This document shows positions 52,800 through 62,271 of a stretch of 64,000 bases of DNA, piece by piece. Source of the DNA: an uncultured Chryseobacterium sp. Lineage in GTDB: Bacteria > Bacteroidota > Bacteroidia > Flavobacteriales > Weeksellaceae. Made by a program: the position numbers and the translations under genes. The stretch lies in contig CAJYRQ010000053.1 of NCBI GenBank assembly GCA_913777465.1, positions 124,001-188,000 of the forward strand, written 5' to 3'. Below the pieces are notes generated by a model. The model had not been told where the DNA came from, did not search any database, and saw only the letters and a list, made by a program, of their open reading frames with translations. The number at the start of each line of letters is the position of its first letter. The stretch's first letter is position 1.

Positions 52800-53672
52800 A
52801 TGATGAAGAACTGTAAATATATTTTATTTTTAACACTGCCTCTCTTAATGTTGACATCTTGCATAACCACAAAAGATGTAAAGTACATGCAGCCCAGCGA
52901 AAGTCTTGTCATCAACGAAGAAGGCCTGGTTCCCTACAATATTCCGGTATACAGGATTACGAAAAATGATATTTTAACATTGAATATTGTTACGACTCCG
53001 AAGGGAGATGCTGCACAATTTTATTCATCATTAAATACTTCCAGCGGATCTGGTGGAGTTGGCGGCGGCGCGATGTCAAACATGGGAATCGGCGCGATAG
53101 GGTCAGGAGCTTCAGGAGGAGGAAATGCCAATTTCTACTTTAACGGATTAAAGGTAGATGCCAATGGTGACATCAATGTTTTCGGTATCGGATTTATAAA
53201 AGTTGAAGGACGTACCATTGAAGAAGTAAGCAAGGAGATTCAGGATAAAGTAAATGAAAATTTCCAGGAAGGTAAATCTGAAGTACGTCTAAATACCAAC
53301 GGGATTACATTCTATGTATTGGGCGATATAGAAACAACAGGCGTTACCGGTGAAAAGGTAGTGCATAAAAATACGTTGACGATTACCGAAGCTATTGCCA
53401 TGAGCGGTGGTTTGAACAGAACAATTGACCGAAAAAATATCATGATCCACAGAAAACTTCCTGAAGGAATTAAAACTGCCAGAATCGATCTTACCCGGGA
53501 AGATGTCATGAATTCTCCTTATTATTATGTGCAGAACGGTGACGAAATCTATCTGAATACAAGAGCAAAAAGCTTGAACGGACTCGGAAAAGATCCGATT
53601 CAGACTTTAACTACAGGGGTATCGGTAATTACAACGGCATTATCCATTTATCTACTTCTAAAAAACCTTTAA
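52800..53672 (+). CDS. Wza-like polysaccharide export lipoprotein
   Basis: About 290 residues. The signal peptide ends in the lipobox LTSC (TSCITTKDV), so it is a lipoprotein. The export domain (YRITKNDILTLNI) is followed by a Gly/Ser-rich insert at about residues 80-105, then SLBB-like repeats (VFGIGFIKVEGRTIEEVS, TFYVLGDIETTGVTGEK) and a final hydrophobic segment. It forms the outer-membrane polysaccharide channel with the Wzc-type kinase downstream. The Gly-rich insert within the export domain is unusual. Confidence 0.9.
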   Translation: MMKNCKYILFLTLPLLMLTSCITTKDVKYMQPSESLVINEEGLVPYNIPVYRITKNDILTLNIVTTPKGDAAQFYSSLNTSSGSGGVGGGAMSNMGIGAIGSGASGGGNANFYFNGLKVDANGDINVFGIGFIKVEGRTIEEVSKEIQDKVNENFQEGKSEVRLNTNGITFYVLGDIETTGVTGEKVVHKNTLTITEAIAMSGGLNRTIDRKNIMIHRKLPEGIKTARIDLTREDVMNSPYYYVQNGDEIYLNTRAKSLNGLGKDPIQTLTTGVSVITTALSIYLLLKNL

Positions 53673-53676
53673 TATC

Positions 53677-56172
53677 ATGATTCCAGGAAAAGACGCTACG
53701 GTAGAGAAGGTGGATTCTCAGAAGGAAAAATACGGTTCCTTTGCATTGTTCGATATCGAACATTTTTTAAGAAGAGTACTGAAAAACTGGTATTGGTTCG
53801 TTGTAATGCTGTTTATCGGATATGGTATCTCGTGGGTATACAGCAAATATTATGCACAGAATATTTACGCTTCCAATTTATCCCTAAGTGTTTCAAATAA
53901 TACATCCAGTTATTTTACCCCGAATCAGTCCATCAATTTTATCTGGGGACAGGGCGGAAATCAGGATGGGATCTACCTGAAGAAAATGCTTTTATCCAGA
54001 ACCCACAATGAGTTCCTGGTAAAGGAGTTGGATCTTTTTGTAAACTATTCTACAAAAGGGCTTATAAAATCAACCTATCTGGATAAAGACGATTCTCCGG
54101 TAGTTTTTCAAGTGGATAAAAAGCATCTTCAGCAGATGAGCTATCCGGTTACTTTGGTACCGAAGGGAGGCAATTCTTATGAGGTGGTTCTTCCTGAAGA
54201 AGGGCAGTCAACGAATCTTTATAGCTATGAGTCTGAAGGCTTTTCGACGATTAACGCTTTTGAAAGGCCTGCCAATAAAATTATAAGAATAGGGGAATGG
54301 TACACCGCTCCGAATTTAAGATTCAGGTTGATCCATAATCCTACTGTTCCTAAAATAAAGCTGGATAATATTATTGTCAGCTTAAGTACGGTTAATCAGT
54401 CTGTTAATGATATTGTTTCTACTATTGGTATTGAATTCGATAAAGAAATCAACAGTATTATGATTATTACCAAAAAAGGTTTTAACCTTAACAATACCGT
54501 TAATTTCCTCAACATGTCAGTAAGCCAGCTGCAAAAAAAGAGGCTTGCTGATAAGCTGACGGTAGATAAAAATACCGATATTTATTTAAAGGAAAACCTT
54601 ACTAATATCAGGAAGAAGCTGGACTCAAGTGCCAATATCCTGAATTACATGAAGACCACCGAAAAGCTTTATGATATTAAAGACCGGGATGAAAAATCAT
54701 TGAGTGAAATTAAGGATCTTGAAGCCAAAAAAGCAGATATCGACAGCAAAATTGCTTCCCTGAATGAAATCAGGAGGAGCCTGGAAGCTCAGAATTTCGA
54801 AAAAATGATCAGCACAACGGCGGCAGGCTTTCAGGACGGATTTTTCAGTGCTTCGGTTGCCGAACTTAAAGCGCTTTATTTGAAGAGGCGGGAACTGGCG
54901 CAGATCTACAAGCCGAATTCGGAGCCCATGAAAGAAATCAACAGGCTTATTGATGATGCCAAAATGGCATCTAATGCATCTCTAAGGAATTATTATTCCG
55001 GCTATTATAACGAAATCAATAAAATTAATCAGAAAGTTGCCCAGGCAAATTCAGATTTAGCCACTTATCCTGAAAAGCAGAGAAGATATCTTGATGCAGA
55101 ACGAGGATACAATATGATTGAAGCTACTTACAACAGCTTACTCGGAAGACAGAATGAAACTCAGATTCGGATGGTTGCCAATCAGTCTGACATTACGGTA
55201 ATCGACCCTGCTAAAAATGTAGGACAGCCACCGATCGGTCCTAATATAAAAGCTGCAAAGGCCGGTATCATAGGTGGTTTCCTTGTATTGCCGCTTTTAT
55301 TTATTCTTATCGGGGAATTGCTGGATAGTAAAATCAGAAACATCAGGGAACTGCTCAGCGCAACCAAAATCCCTTTACTGGGCGTAATCGGCAACAACAG
55401 CAACGAAAACATGCTTACCGTTATGGATCAGCCGAAATCTTCCGTTTCAGAAGCGTTCCGGGGAATCAGGGCGAATGTAAGATTTCTTTCCGGTGAAAAT
55501 GACGGAAGCAAAGTTATCCTGATTACCTCTTCCATTGGGGGTGAAGGAAAGACTTACATCTCAATCAACCTGGCATCGGTTCTTGGGTTAAGTGATAAAA
55601 AAACCATCCTTTTGGGAATGGATTTAAGGAAGCCGAAGATTTTCGGAGACTTCCAGATTGATAATAAATTTGGGATCTCTAATTACCTGACCGGTGAAGT
55701 AGGAATGGAGCAGATTATCAACAGAACAAGAATTCCTAACCTGGATGTTGCAACCTCGGGGCCTATTCCGCCGAATCCCTCAGAGCTTCTGATGAGCGAG
55801 AAAAATATTCAGTTTATTGAAGATCTCAAGAAAATATATGACTTCATTATCATTGATTCCCCGCCGGTAGGCCTGGTAGCAGATTCCTATGAACTGATGA
55901 AACATTCTGATGCCAATATCTATGTGGTACGTCATGAGTATACTGAAAAATATATGCTGAAAATGATCACGGAAAGATATCATAACGGAGAAATCGATCA
56001 TCTGGGTCTTGTCTATAATGATTACAATACCAAACAAGGTTACGGCTATGGATATGGTTACGGTTATGGCTATGGATACGGTTATGGTTACTTTGATGAG
56101 GATAAAAACTACAAAGAACCTATACTGATAAGAATTAGGAATAAAGTACAGTCGATATTCAATAAAAAATAA
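53677..56172 (+). CDS. Wzc-like polysaccharide co-polymerase and tyrosine autokinase
   Basis: 831 residues. An N-terminal membrane helix (about 37-52), a long periplasmic coiled-coil region and a second helix (about 527-548) are followed by the cytosolic BY-kinase domain: Walker A SSIGGEGKTY (about residue 618), Walker A' LLGMDLRKP and Walker B FIIIDSPPVG. The tail at about residues 788-807 holds nine Gly-Tyr pairs, a tyrosine cluster for autophosphorylation. It controls chain length with the Wza-type protein 4 bp upstream. Confidence 0.94.
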   Translation: MIPGKDATVEKVDSQKEKYGSFALFDIEHFLRRVLKNWYWFVVMLFIGYGISWVYSKYYAQNIYASNLSLSVSNNTSSYFTPNQSINFIWGQGGNQDGIYLKKMLLSRTHNEFLVKELDLFVNYSTKGLIKSTYLDKDDSPVVFQVDKKHLQQMSYPVTLVPKGGNSYEVVLPEEGQSTNLYSYESEGFSTINAFERPANKIIRIGEWYTAPNLRFRLIHNPTVPKIKLDNIIVSLSTVNQSVNDIVSTIGIEFDKEINSIMIITKKGFNLNNTVNFLNMSVSQLQKKRLADKLTVDKNTDIYLKENLTNIRKKLDSSANILNYMKTTEKLYDIKDRDEKSLSEIKDLEAKKADIDSKIASLNEIRRSLEAQNFEKMISTTAAGFQDGFFSASVAELKALYLKRRELAQIYKPNSEPMKEINRLIDDAKMASNASLRNYYSGYYNEINKINQKVAQANSDLATYPEKQRRYLDAERGYNMIEATYNSLLGRQNETQIRMVANQSDITVIDPAKNVGQPPIGPNIKAAKAGIIGGFLVLPLLFILIGELLDSKIRNIRELLSATKIPLLGVIGNNSNENMLTVMDQPKSSVSEAFRGIRANVRFLSGENDGSKVILITSSIGGEGKTYISINLASVLGLSDKKTILLGMDLRKPKIFGDFQIDNKFGISNYLTGEVGMEQIINRTRIPNLDVATSGPIPPNPSELLMSEKNIQFIEDLKKIYDFIIIDSPPVGLVADSYELMKHSDANIYVVRHEYTEKYMLKMITERYHNGEIDHLGLVYNDYNTKQGYGYGYGYGYGYGYGYGYFDEDKNYKEPILIRIRNKVQSIFNKK

Positions 56173-56178
56173 TACATT

Positions 56179-56203
56179 TAAACCCTCATTTAATGGGGGT
56201 TTA
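56179..56203 (+). terminator. Possible weak terminator after the Wzc-like gene
   Basis: A 7-bp stem TAAACCC/GGGTTTA (56179-56185 with 56197-56203) with an 11-nt loop and no convincing T run, 7 bp past the stop. Confidence 0.45.
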
Positions 56204-56335
56204 CTGTATCCTGGGTATTTTGATTCTATTAAAAAAAGAATAATTTAGCGGGTTTGTCGTTTACTTTATAACAAATTATGTTTTTTTCTTTATTTTTAAC
56301 TAAACATTAAGATTATCATTAATATAAAAATGTTT

Positions 56336-56343
56336 TATATTTG
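56336..56343 (+). promoter_or_regulatory. -7 promoter element for the envelope biogenesis operon
   Basis: TATATTTG matches TAnnTTTG, 42 bp before the ATG at 56386. A TTG within this element could give a longer reading frame, but it would start before the transcript. Confidence 0.6.
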
Positions 56344-56385
56344 CAAAAATTAAATTTTAAAATAACCATAAATCCATATTCTTTT

Positions 56386-57279
56386 ATGAATAGAAAATTA
56401 TTGTTTAGCTTCCTTGCCGCTCTAGGAACAGTGGTAAGTGTTAAAGCACAAAGAAACGAACTTGGAGTTCGTCTAGGTATGAGTAACCTAGTTGGGGATA
56501 TAGGGAGATCGAATTATCTTTTACAAAAGCCATTGGATTTAAGCAGAACATCGGATTGGGGAGTTCCGTTTTATGGTGGGATTTTATACAGATTTAATTT
56601 TAATCCTCATCAGACCGTACGATTGGATCTTGGGTATAACCAGGTTCAGTTTAATGACAAGGTAGCAAAGGAGGATTACAGAAGAAATAGAAATTCATTC
56701 GGTAAAAATAATGTATATGAAGCGAGTTTGGTTTTCGAATACAACTTTTTCCCGGTGAACAACGAGCAGAAAGGGATGGTGAGTCCATATATCTTCGGTG
56801 GGGTCGGCGCTTTATTATTTGATGCTCCGAAGGCTACCATCGTGAATGACTTCAGGAGAGATGCCGACGGTGTGGCACAGGCTCCGATCAATGAGCTTGA
56901 TTTTACCACTACCGCAACGTACTCTACCGGTAAAAAAACTACAGCGCACCTTCCTTTTGGAGTGGGTTTAAAATATAAATTTAATTATAACTGGGCTATT
57001 TTTGCAGAAGCCACTTTCAGGTATACACTTACGGATCAGTTGGATTACAACAAAGTCCTTACCAAAGATGTGGTGGCTACGTATAACGGAGATATCCTGA
57101 GCCCTGTTACCGGTGGTTCCCTTCTTCAGACCGATGCTTATTATGTAGTATCCAAAGAAAGAGAAGCTGCCCTTATTGGACAAAGAAATATCGGAGATAC
57201 CCGATCCAAAGATTGGATGAATACCGTAAGCTTAGGGCTTACTTATTCTTTCGGGAGACCTCCGTGTTATTGTGATTAA
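56386..57279 (+). CDS. porG: PorG-like (DUF6089) outer-membrane protein of T9SS
   Basis: 297 residues from the ATG at 56386. The signal peptide (MNRKLLFSFLAALGTVVSVKA) precedes the barrel start RNELGVRLGMSNLVGDIG, which is typical of this family. Later strands include VSPYIFGGVGALLF and WAIFAEATFRYTLTDQLDYN. The C-terminal Phe-rich strand is followed by PPCYCD. PorG is a T9SS outer-membrane component. In Flavobacteriia this gene is followed by uppS, bamA and two ompH genes, exactly as here. Confidence 0.85.
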   Translation: MNRKLLFSFLAALGTVVSVKAQRNELGVRLGMSNLVGDIGRSNYLLQKPLDLSRTSDWGVPFYGGILYRFNFNPHQTVRLDLGYNQVQFNDKVAKEDYRRNRNSFGKNNVYEASLVFEYNFFPVNNEQKGMVSPYIFGGVGALLFDAPKATIVNDFRRDADGVAQAPINELDFTTTATYSTGKKTTAHLPFGVGLKYKFNYNWAIFAEATFRYTLTDQLDYNKVLTKDVVATYNGDILSPVTGGSLLQTDAYYVVSKEREAALIGQRNIGDTRSKDWMNTVSLGLTYSFGRPPCYCD

Positions 57280-57280
57280 T

Positions 57281-58030
57281 ATGTCGTTGATAAAAGATAA
57301 AATAGATCCTGAAAATTTGCCGCAACATGTGGCGATCATCATGGATGGTAATGGAAGGTGGGCAAAAACCCGTGGCGAAGAAAGAACCTTCGGCCACAGA
57401 AATGCCATTGATGCAGTAAGGAATGCCATTAATGCATGTAATGAAATACATATTCCGTATTTAACACTTTATACCTTTTCTTCGGAAAACTGGAACCGGC
57501 CTGCGGAAGAAGTAAATACTTTAATGAATTTACTGGTGGAAACCCTGCTGCTGGAAGCCGAAGAAATTTTCAGCAAAGGGCTGAAAATGCATGTGATCGG
57601 GAATCTTGAAAAACTTCCTCCGCTTGTAAAAGACCAGCTTTTGCGCGTGGTGGAACTTACAAAAGAAAACACAAAAGGCAATCTGGTGCTGGCGATCAGC
57701 TATGGATCACAGCATGAAATACTGAATGCCGTAAAAAGCATCAGCGAAGATGTGAAAGAAGGGAAAATCGGTGCCGAAAATATCGATGAGAAGCTTTTCG
57801 AAAGCTACCTCTATACAAAAGATCTTCCGCCGGTGGATCTCCTGATCCGGACAAGCGGCGAAATCAGAATCAGCAATTTCCTCCTTTGGCAGATCGCTTA
57901 TGCAGAGCTGCAGTTTTTAGATGTTCTCTGGCCGGACTTTACAAAAGACATTTTCTTTCAGTGTATTGTAAATTATCAAAACAAGGAAAGAAGATTCGGG
58001 ATGACCGGCGAGCAGATAAAAATTCAGTAA
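57281..58030 (+). CDS. uppS: Isoprenyl transferase (undecaprenyl diphosphate synthase)
   Basis: 249 residues starting at the ATG at 57281; a GTG at 57272 would overlap the previous stop. Motifs are HVAIIMDGNGRWAK (diphosphate binding with catalytic Asp), RTFGHRNA, TLYTFSSENWNRP, GSQHEIL and LIRTSGEIRISNFL. It makes the C55 lipid carrier used by peptidoglycan and by the WecA-type transferase at 51643. It lies 2 bp after the PorG-like gene. Confidence 0.96.
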   Translation: MSLIKDKIDPENLPQHVAIIMDGNGRWAKTRGEERTFGHRNAIDAVRNAINACNEIHIPYLTLYTFSSENWNRPAEEVNTLMNLLVETLLLEAEEIFSKGLKMHVIGNLEKLPPLVKDQLLRVVELTKENTKGNLVLAISYGSQHEILNAVKSISEDVKEGKIGAENIDEKLFESYLYTKDLPPVDLLIRTSGEIRISNFLLWQIAYAELQFLDVLWPDFTKDIFFQCIVNYQNKERRFGMTGEQIKIQ

Positions 58031-58058
58031 AAATTAAGAAAAGAAAGACTACGATAAA

Positions 58059-60596
58059 ATGAAGTTTAGACTATTACCCATCATTATGTTTGTTGCTTCT
58101 GCACATTTCTATGGACAGGTAACTCCACAAGACAGTACCAGCGTAAACAATGCGGTGCATGCAGAAAACCAGGCAGGAACATACACATTGAAAGACATTG
58201 TTGTAGATGGGGTTAAAAAATATACGCCGGCTCAGATCCTGAGATTTACAGGTTTATCCAAAGGGGAAACCGTAGACATTCCGGGGCAGAAAATAAGCAA
58301 CGCCGTAAAAAAGCTTTGGGATACCCAGTCTTTTTCCGAGGTTGAAGTATATGTTCAGAGCATTGAAGGCGAAACCATTATTTTAAGATTTTACCTTCAG
58401 GACCTTAAAGACCTCGGGGAAGTAAAATTCACCGGAAAAGGGATCGGAAAATCTAAAAATGAAAAAATGGCTAAAGACAACAATCTGAAGCCGGGAACTA
58501 AAATTACACAGAACCTGATCTCCAGCCTTAAAACGAATGTCCCGAAAGACTTCGTGAAAAAAGGATATGCAGATGCCAAAATCACCATTCAGGAAAAAGT
58601 AAATGCCGGAGATCCTAATCTGGTAGACTGGACCATTGAGGTAGACAAAGGCAAAAGGGTAAAGATCGATCATATCGAATTTGAAGGAAATAAAATGGTG
58701 ACCGACAGAAAGCTAAGAAAAAAAGCATTCAAGGAAACCAAGCAGAAAAGATTCGGGATCGGCGGTATTTTGAAATCTTCCAAATTTATTGAAGACAAAT
58801 ACCAGGAAGATAAACAAAATCTGATCAATTACTATAACTCTTTGGGTTACAGGGATGCAACTATTGTTTCAGATTCCGTTTGGAGAAACAAAAGAAATAA
58901 TTACGAAATCAATGTAAAACTGAACGAAGGAAAGCAGTACTACATCGGTGATGTCACCTTCACCGGGAATACCGTATATTCTACCGATTACTTACAAAGA
59001 CTTCTGGGGTATAAAAAAGGAGACATTTACGATGCGGTAGGTTTCAACAAAAAAGTTGGGGAAGATGGCGGTAAGGAAGATGATTCCGATATCAAGTCCA
59101 TCTACATGAACAACGGTTATCTTTTCTCCAACGTAACACCTGTTGAAAAATCGGTAGACGGCGATAGGGTAAACCTTGAAATCAGGATCAATGAAGGGGA
59201 AAAAGCAACCTGGAATAAAGTAACCTGGCAGGGGAATACCACAACACACGACCACGTTATTTTAAGAGCATTAAGAACGAAGCCGGGTAACCTTTTCGCG
59301 AAAAGCGACATCAAGAGAACCTATTTCGATCTGGCTGGGATGCAGTTCTTCGATCCGCAACAGGTGGGTCAGGACATTCAGCCGAATCAGCAGGATAACA
59401 CGGTAGACATCAACTGGAAACTGGTGGAAAAAGGGTCTTCACAGGTTCAGCTGCAGGCAGGTTACGGAGGTAACAGCTTCATCGGGACCCTGGGACTTAC
59501 TTTCAACAACTTCTCGTTGAGAAACTTCCTGAAGTTCAAAGACTTTAAGCCGGTTCCTCAGGGAGACGGGCAAACCTTATCGCTTCAGGCACAGGCCGGA
59601 CAATATTTCCAGAACTACGGCGTTTCATTTACGGAGCCGTGGCTATTCGGAACAAGAGCGACTGCGCTTTCTGTAAGTTTGAACAATTCAAGAGTAAAAT
59701 ATTCCGATATTTCCGGGAATTCCCAGAAATTGAATATCTTCTCCGCTTCTGTGGGATTGAACAGGCTTTTGAGATGGCCGGATGATTATTTCTCGTTGTA
59801 TACAGGTCTTCAGTATCAGAAATACGACTTCCAGAATTATCCGTTCCAGTTCGGTAATACCACCGAATATTATGGTTCCGCGAATAACTTAAGCATCAAC
59901 TTAGGATTAAGCAGAAACTCGGCGGGGATCGACCCGATTTTCCCGACGTCAGGATCTAACTTAGACCTTTCGGTGAAGTTTACGCTGCCTTACTCTGCAT
60001 TCAACAACAAGGATTATTCCACGTTGAATCCTACGGAGAAATACAAGTGGATGGAATTCTACAAGGTGAAGTTCAAAGCTGATGTTTACAATGAGATCAT
60101 TGGTAAATTGGTATTGAGATCTTCTGCCGAAATGGGCTTTATGGATGGCTATAACTCCAAATTGGGAGCTCCGCCGTTTGAAAGATTCTATGTAGGAGGT
60201 ACCGGTTTATTCGGTGGTCGATACGATGGTAGAGAATTAATTCCGTTGAGAGGTTACGAAAATGCTTCTACTTACGGAGGAACTTCTGAAGATATTACAC
60301 CTGCAGGGGGAGGTACTATTTATAACAGATTTACGTTAGAATTAAGATACCCGATTTCATTGAACCAGACGGCAAAGATTTATGCTTTAACGTTTGCTGA
60401 AGGAGGGAATGTCTGGAATTCATGGGGGAATTACAATCCGTTCCAGTTAAAAAGATCAGTTGGTGTTGGTGTAAGGGTATATATGGGGGCGTTTGGTCTC
60501 ATTGGATTTGATTTCGCTTATGGATTCGATAAAACAATTACAGGAACTGAACCTTCCGGATGGAAGACGCACTTCTTGATGAACCAGTCATTATAA
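58059..60596 (+). CDS. bamA: BamA outer-membrane protein assembly factor
   Basis: 845 residues. A signal peptide (MKFRLLPIIMFVASAHFYGQ) is followed by five POTRA-type repeats (about 35-440; for example VVDGVKKYTPAQILRFTGL, VTFTGNTVYSTDYLQ) and the C-terminal Omp85 barrel (about 450-845) with the family motif GGTGLFGGRYDGRELIPLRGY (near residue 710). It inserts beta-barrel proteins into the outer membrane. It precedes two Skp-type chaperone genes, the classical bamA-skp arrangement. Confidence 0.96.
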   Translation: MKFRLLPIIMFVASAHFYGQVTPQDSTSVNNAVHAENQAGTYTLKDIVVDGVKKYTPAQILRFTGLSKGETVDIPGQKISNAVKKLWDTQSFSEVEVYVQSIEGETIILRFYLQDLKDLGEVKFTGKGIGKSKNEKMAKDNNLKPGTKITQNLISSLKTNVPKDFVKKGYADAKITIQEKVNAGDPNLVDWTIEVDKGKRVKIDHIEFEGNKMVTDRKLRKKAFKETKQKRFGIGGILKSSKFIEDKYQEDKQNLINYYNSLGYRDATIVSDSVWRNKRNNYEINVKLNEGKQYYIGDVTFTGNTVYSTDYLQRLLGYKKGDIYDAVGFNKKVGEDGGKEDDSDIKSIYMNNGYLFSNVTPVEKSVDGDRVNLEIRINEGEKATWNKVTWQGNTTTHDHVILRALRTKPGNLFAKSDIKRTYFDLAGMQFFDPQQVGQDIQPNQQDNTVDINWKLVEKGSSQVQLQAGYGGNSFIGTLGLTFNNFSLRNFLKFKDFKPVPQGDGQTLSLQAQAGQYFQNYGVSFTEPWLFGTRATALSVSLNNSRVKYSDISGNSQKLNIFSASVGLNRLLRWPDDYFSLYTGLQYQKYDFQNYPFQFGNTTEYYGSANNLSINLGLSRNSAGIDPIFPTSGSNLDLSVKFTLPYSAFNNKDYSTLNPTEKYKWMEFYKVKFKADVYNEIIGKLVLRSSAEMGFMDGYNSKLGAPPFERFYVGGTGLFGGRYDGRELIPLRGYENASTYGGTSEDITPAGGGTIYNRFTLELRYPISLNQTAKIYALTFAEGGNVWNSWGNYNPFQLKRSVGVGVRVYMGAFGLIGFDFAYGFDKTITGTEPSGWKTHFLMNQSL

Positions 60597-60604
60597 TCCA
60601 GAAC

Positions 60605-61150
60605 ATGAAAAATTTTAAAATTGTTTTTTCATTCGTATTATTCCTGCTTTTCGGGTTAAGCAATGCACAGAAAGTGGGCGTCGTGGATACCGAATACATA
60701 TTGGGCAAGATGCCTCAATACAAAGAAGCGGAAGCGAGATTGAATGCGCAGATCGATACCTGGCAGACGGAACTTCAGAATCTGCAGATGGAGTACGAGC
60801 GTAAAAGATCTGCTTTTGAAAGTGAAAAAGTACTTTTAATAGGCGATCAGTTGAAACTCCGGGAAAAAGAAGTGATGGATTTGGATAAAAACATCAAAAC
60901 CACCACAAGCTTACGTTTCGGAGCTACCGGAGAAATCAAAAAGCTGAGAGCCAACCTTGTACAGCCGTTCCAGGATCAGATCTGGGAAGCGATCAAAACT
61001 ATGTCTGAAAAGAATGGCCTGGCGATCGTGCTGGACAAAACAAGCAACAACGTTATTTTTCTTCAGAAAAGATCCGATTATTCCGATAAAGTACTGGCCA
61101 TCCTGCTAAAAGACAGCGAGCCGAAAGAAAAAACAAAAACAAGAAAATAA
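60605..61150 (+). CDS. OmpH/Skp-like periplasmic chaperone 1
   Basis: 181 residues from the ATG at 60605, 8 bp past the bamA stop; a longer reading frame from 60560 lacks a signal peptide and overlaps bamA. The signal peptide is MKNFKIVFSFVLFLLFGLSNA, then the typical QKVGVVDTEYILGKMPQYKEAE start and a long coiled coil (about residues 40-120). It holds unfolded outer-membrane proteins for BamA. Confidence 0.93.
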   Translation: MKNFKIVFSFVLFLLFGLSNAQKVGVVDTEYILGKMPQYKEAEARLNAQIDTWQTELQNLQMEYERKRSAFESEKVLLIGDQLKLREKEVMDLDKNIKTTTSLRFGATGEIKKLRANLVQPFQDQIWEAIKTMSEKNGLAIVLDKTSNNVIFLQKRSDYSDKVLAILLKDSEPKEKTKTRK

Positions 61151-61212
61151 AAGTTTAACTTTTATTAAATTTACAGATCTAAAAAACAAATTAAATTATT
61201 TATTTACCCATT

Positions 61213-61716
61213 ATGAAAAAATTAAGTGTATTATTTGCAGCGGTAATGATGGTTGTATCGGTAGGTATGGCAAAAGCTCAAAAAATTGCTACTTTAGATG
61301 TTATAGGTGTTCTTAACGCAATGCCTGAAAAGAAAAAGGCTGATACTGATCTTAAAGCTTTCTTAGATACCAAACAAGCCGAAATCAAGAAAAAAGCAGA
61401 CGCAGGACAGGCTAAAGTAAAACAGTATACTGAAGAAGCACCTAAGAAAACGGCTGACGAAAACAAAGCAAGAGAAGCGGAATTGGCAAAAATGCAGGAG
61501 GAAATCCAGCAGATGAACGATAAAGCACAGAAAGATTTCGTGGCTAAGCAGGATGCAGCTTATGAGCCGATTGAAAAGAAACTTAACGATGCAGTTTCTA
61601 AAGTGGCTAAAGCAAACGGATATGACTACATCATGGATGCAAACTCCGCAGCATTCGTTTTCAAAGGAGGACCTGATGCTACTGCAGCTGTAAAAAAAGA
61701 ACTGGGTGTTCAGTAA
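61213..61716 (+). CDS. OmpH/Skp-like periplasmic chaperone 2
   Basis: 167 residues with the signal peptide MKKLSVLFAAVMMVVSVGMAKA and the Skp start QKIATLDVIGVLNAMPEKKKAD, followed by a lysine/alanine-rich coiled coil and the C-terminal YDYIMDANSAAFVFKGG. It is a paralogue of the preceding gene and ends the bamA-skp-skp group. Confidence 0.93.
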   Translation: MKKLSVLFAAVMMVVSVGMAKAQKIATLDVIGVLNAMPEKKKADTDLKAFLDTKQAEIKKKADAGQAKVKQYTEEAPKKTADENKAREAELAKMQEEIQQMNDKAQKDFVAKQDAAYEPIEKKLNDAVSKVAKANGYDYIMDANSAAFVFKGGPDATAAVKKELGVQ

Positions 61717-61746
61717 TTTTTAGAAATTAACAAACATTTATAAAAT

Positions 61747-61774
61747 AACCATCTCTCATCGGGGTGGTTTTTTT
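61747..61774 (+). terminator. Rho-independent terminator after the second Skp gene
   Basis: A 7-bp stem (61747-61753 with 61763-61769, one G-T pair), a 9-nt loop and a T run at 61768-61774 that runs directly into the next promoter's -7 element. Confidence 0.75.
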
Positions 61775-61781
61775 ATTTTTG
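61774..61781 (+). promoter_or_regulatory. -7 promoter element for the thioesterase-rfbD operon
   Basis: TATTTTTG matches TAnnTTTG, only 4 bp before the ATG at 61786. If used it would give a nearly leaderless transcript. Confidence 0.45.
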
Positions 61782-61785
61782 CAGA

Positions 61786-62271
61786 ATGGAAAAAGAAGTA
61801 TCAACCAGGGTAAAAGTCAGATTCAGCGACTGTGATCCGATCGGTCATTTAAATAACGTGAAATATCTGGACTATATGTTCAATGCCAGAGAAGATCATG
61901 TGGAAACATTTTACGGTTTTACCTATGAAGAATACACCAAACTTACCGGCTGTACGTGGATTGCCATCCAGAATGAAATCGCTTACCTGAAAGAAGTAAG
62001 ATACAATACTTCGGTAGTCATCAGCAGCAAGACCATCGAGGTAGGGGAGCGTACGGCAAAAGTAGAGATCCTGATGAAGAGCCTGGATGAAAAAACGGTT
62101 CATGCCGTATTATGGGTAACGGTGATCTACTTTAATATAAAAACCAGAAAGTCGGAAGTGCATCCTGAAGATATCAAAGAGACCTTCCATAAGTTTTATG
62201 TAGATTTGGAACAGAAGGACTTCCAGTCGAGAGTTAAATTTTTAAGATCACAAAACGCAAAAAATTCATAA
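61786..62271 (+). CDS. 4HBT-type acyl-CoA thioesterase
   Basis: 161 residues of hot-dog fold. The motif VRFSDCDPIGHLNNVKYLDYMFNAR carries the catalytic Asp and the HxNN segment seen in YbgC/FcbC-type enzymes. It hydrolyses short or medium acyl-CoAs. The stop overlaps the rfbD start by 1 bp. Any link to the polysaccharide genes is unknown. Confidence 0.9.
   Translation: MEKEVSTRVKVRFSDCDPIGHLNNVKYLDYMFNAREDHVETFYGFTYEEYTKLTGCTWIAIQNEIAYLKEVRYNTSVVISSKTIEVGERTAKVEILMKSLDEKTVHAVLWVTVIYFNIKTRKSEVHPEDIKETFHKFYVDLEQKDFQSRVKFLRSQNAKNS

Noticed and set aside
56041-56094. The Gly-Tyr tract as an assembly artefact or simple-sequence expansion
   Set aside because: Codons vary within the tract and the frame continues normally to a stop after it, consistent with a real tyrosine-rich kinase tail.
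56341-56385. Upstream TTG start for the PorG-like gene
   Set aside because: It lies within the -7 element and would come before a plausible signal peptide; the ATG at 56386 starts the signal peptide directly.
60560-60604. Upstream start for the first Skp-like gene overlapping bamA
   Set aside because: The additional residues are not signal-peptide-like, while the ATG at 60605 gives a normal signal peptide.
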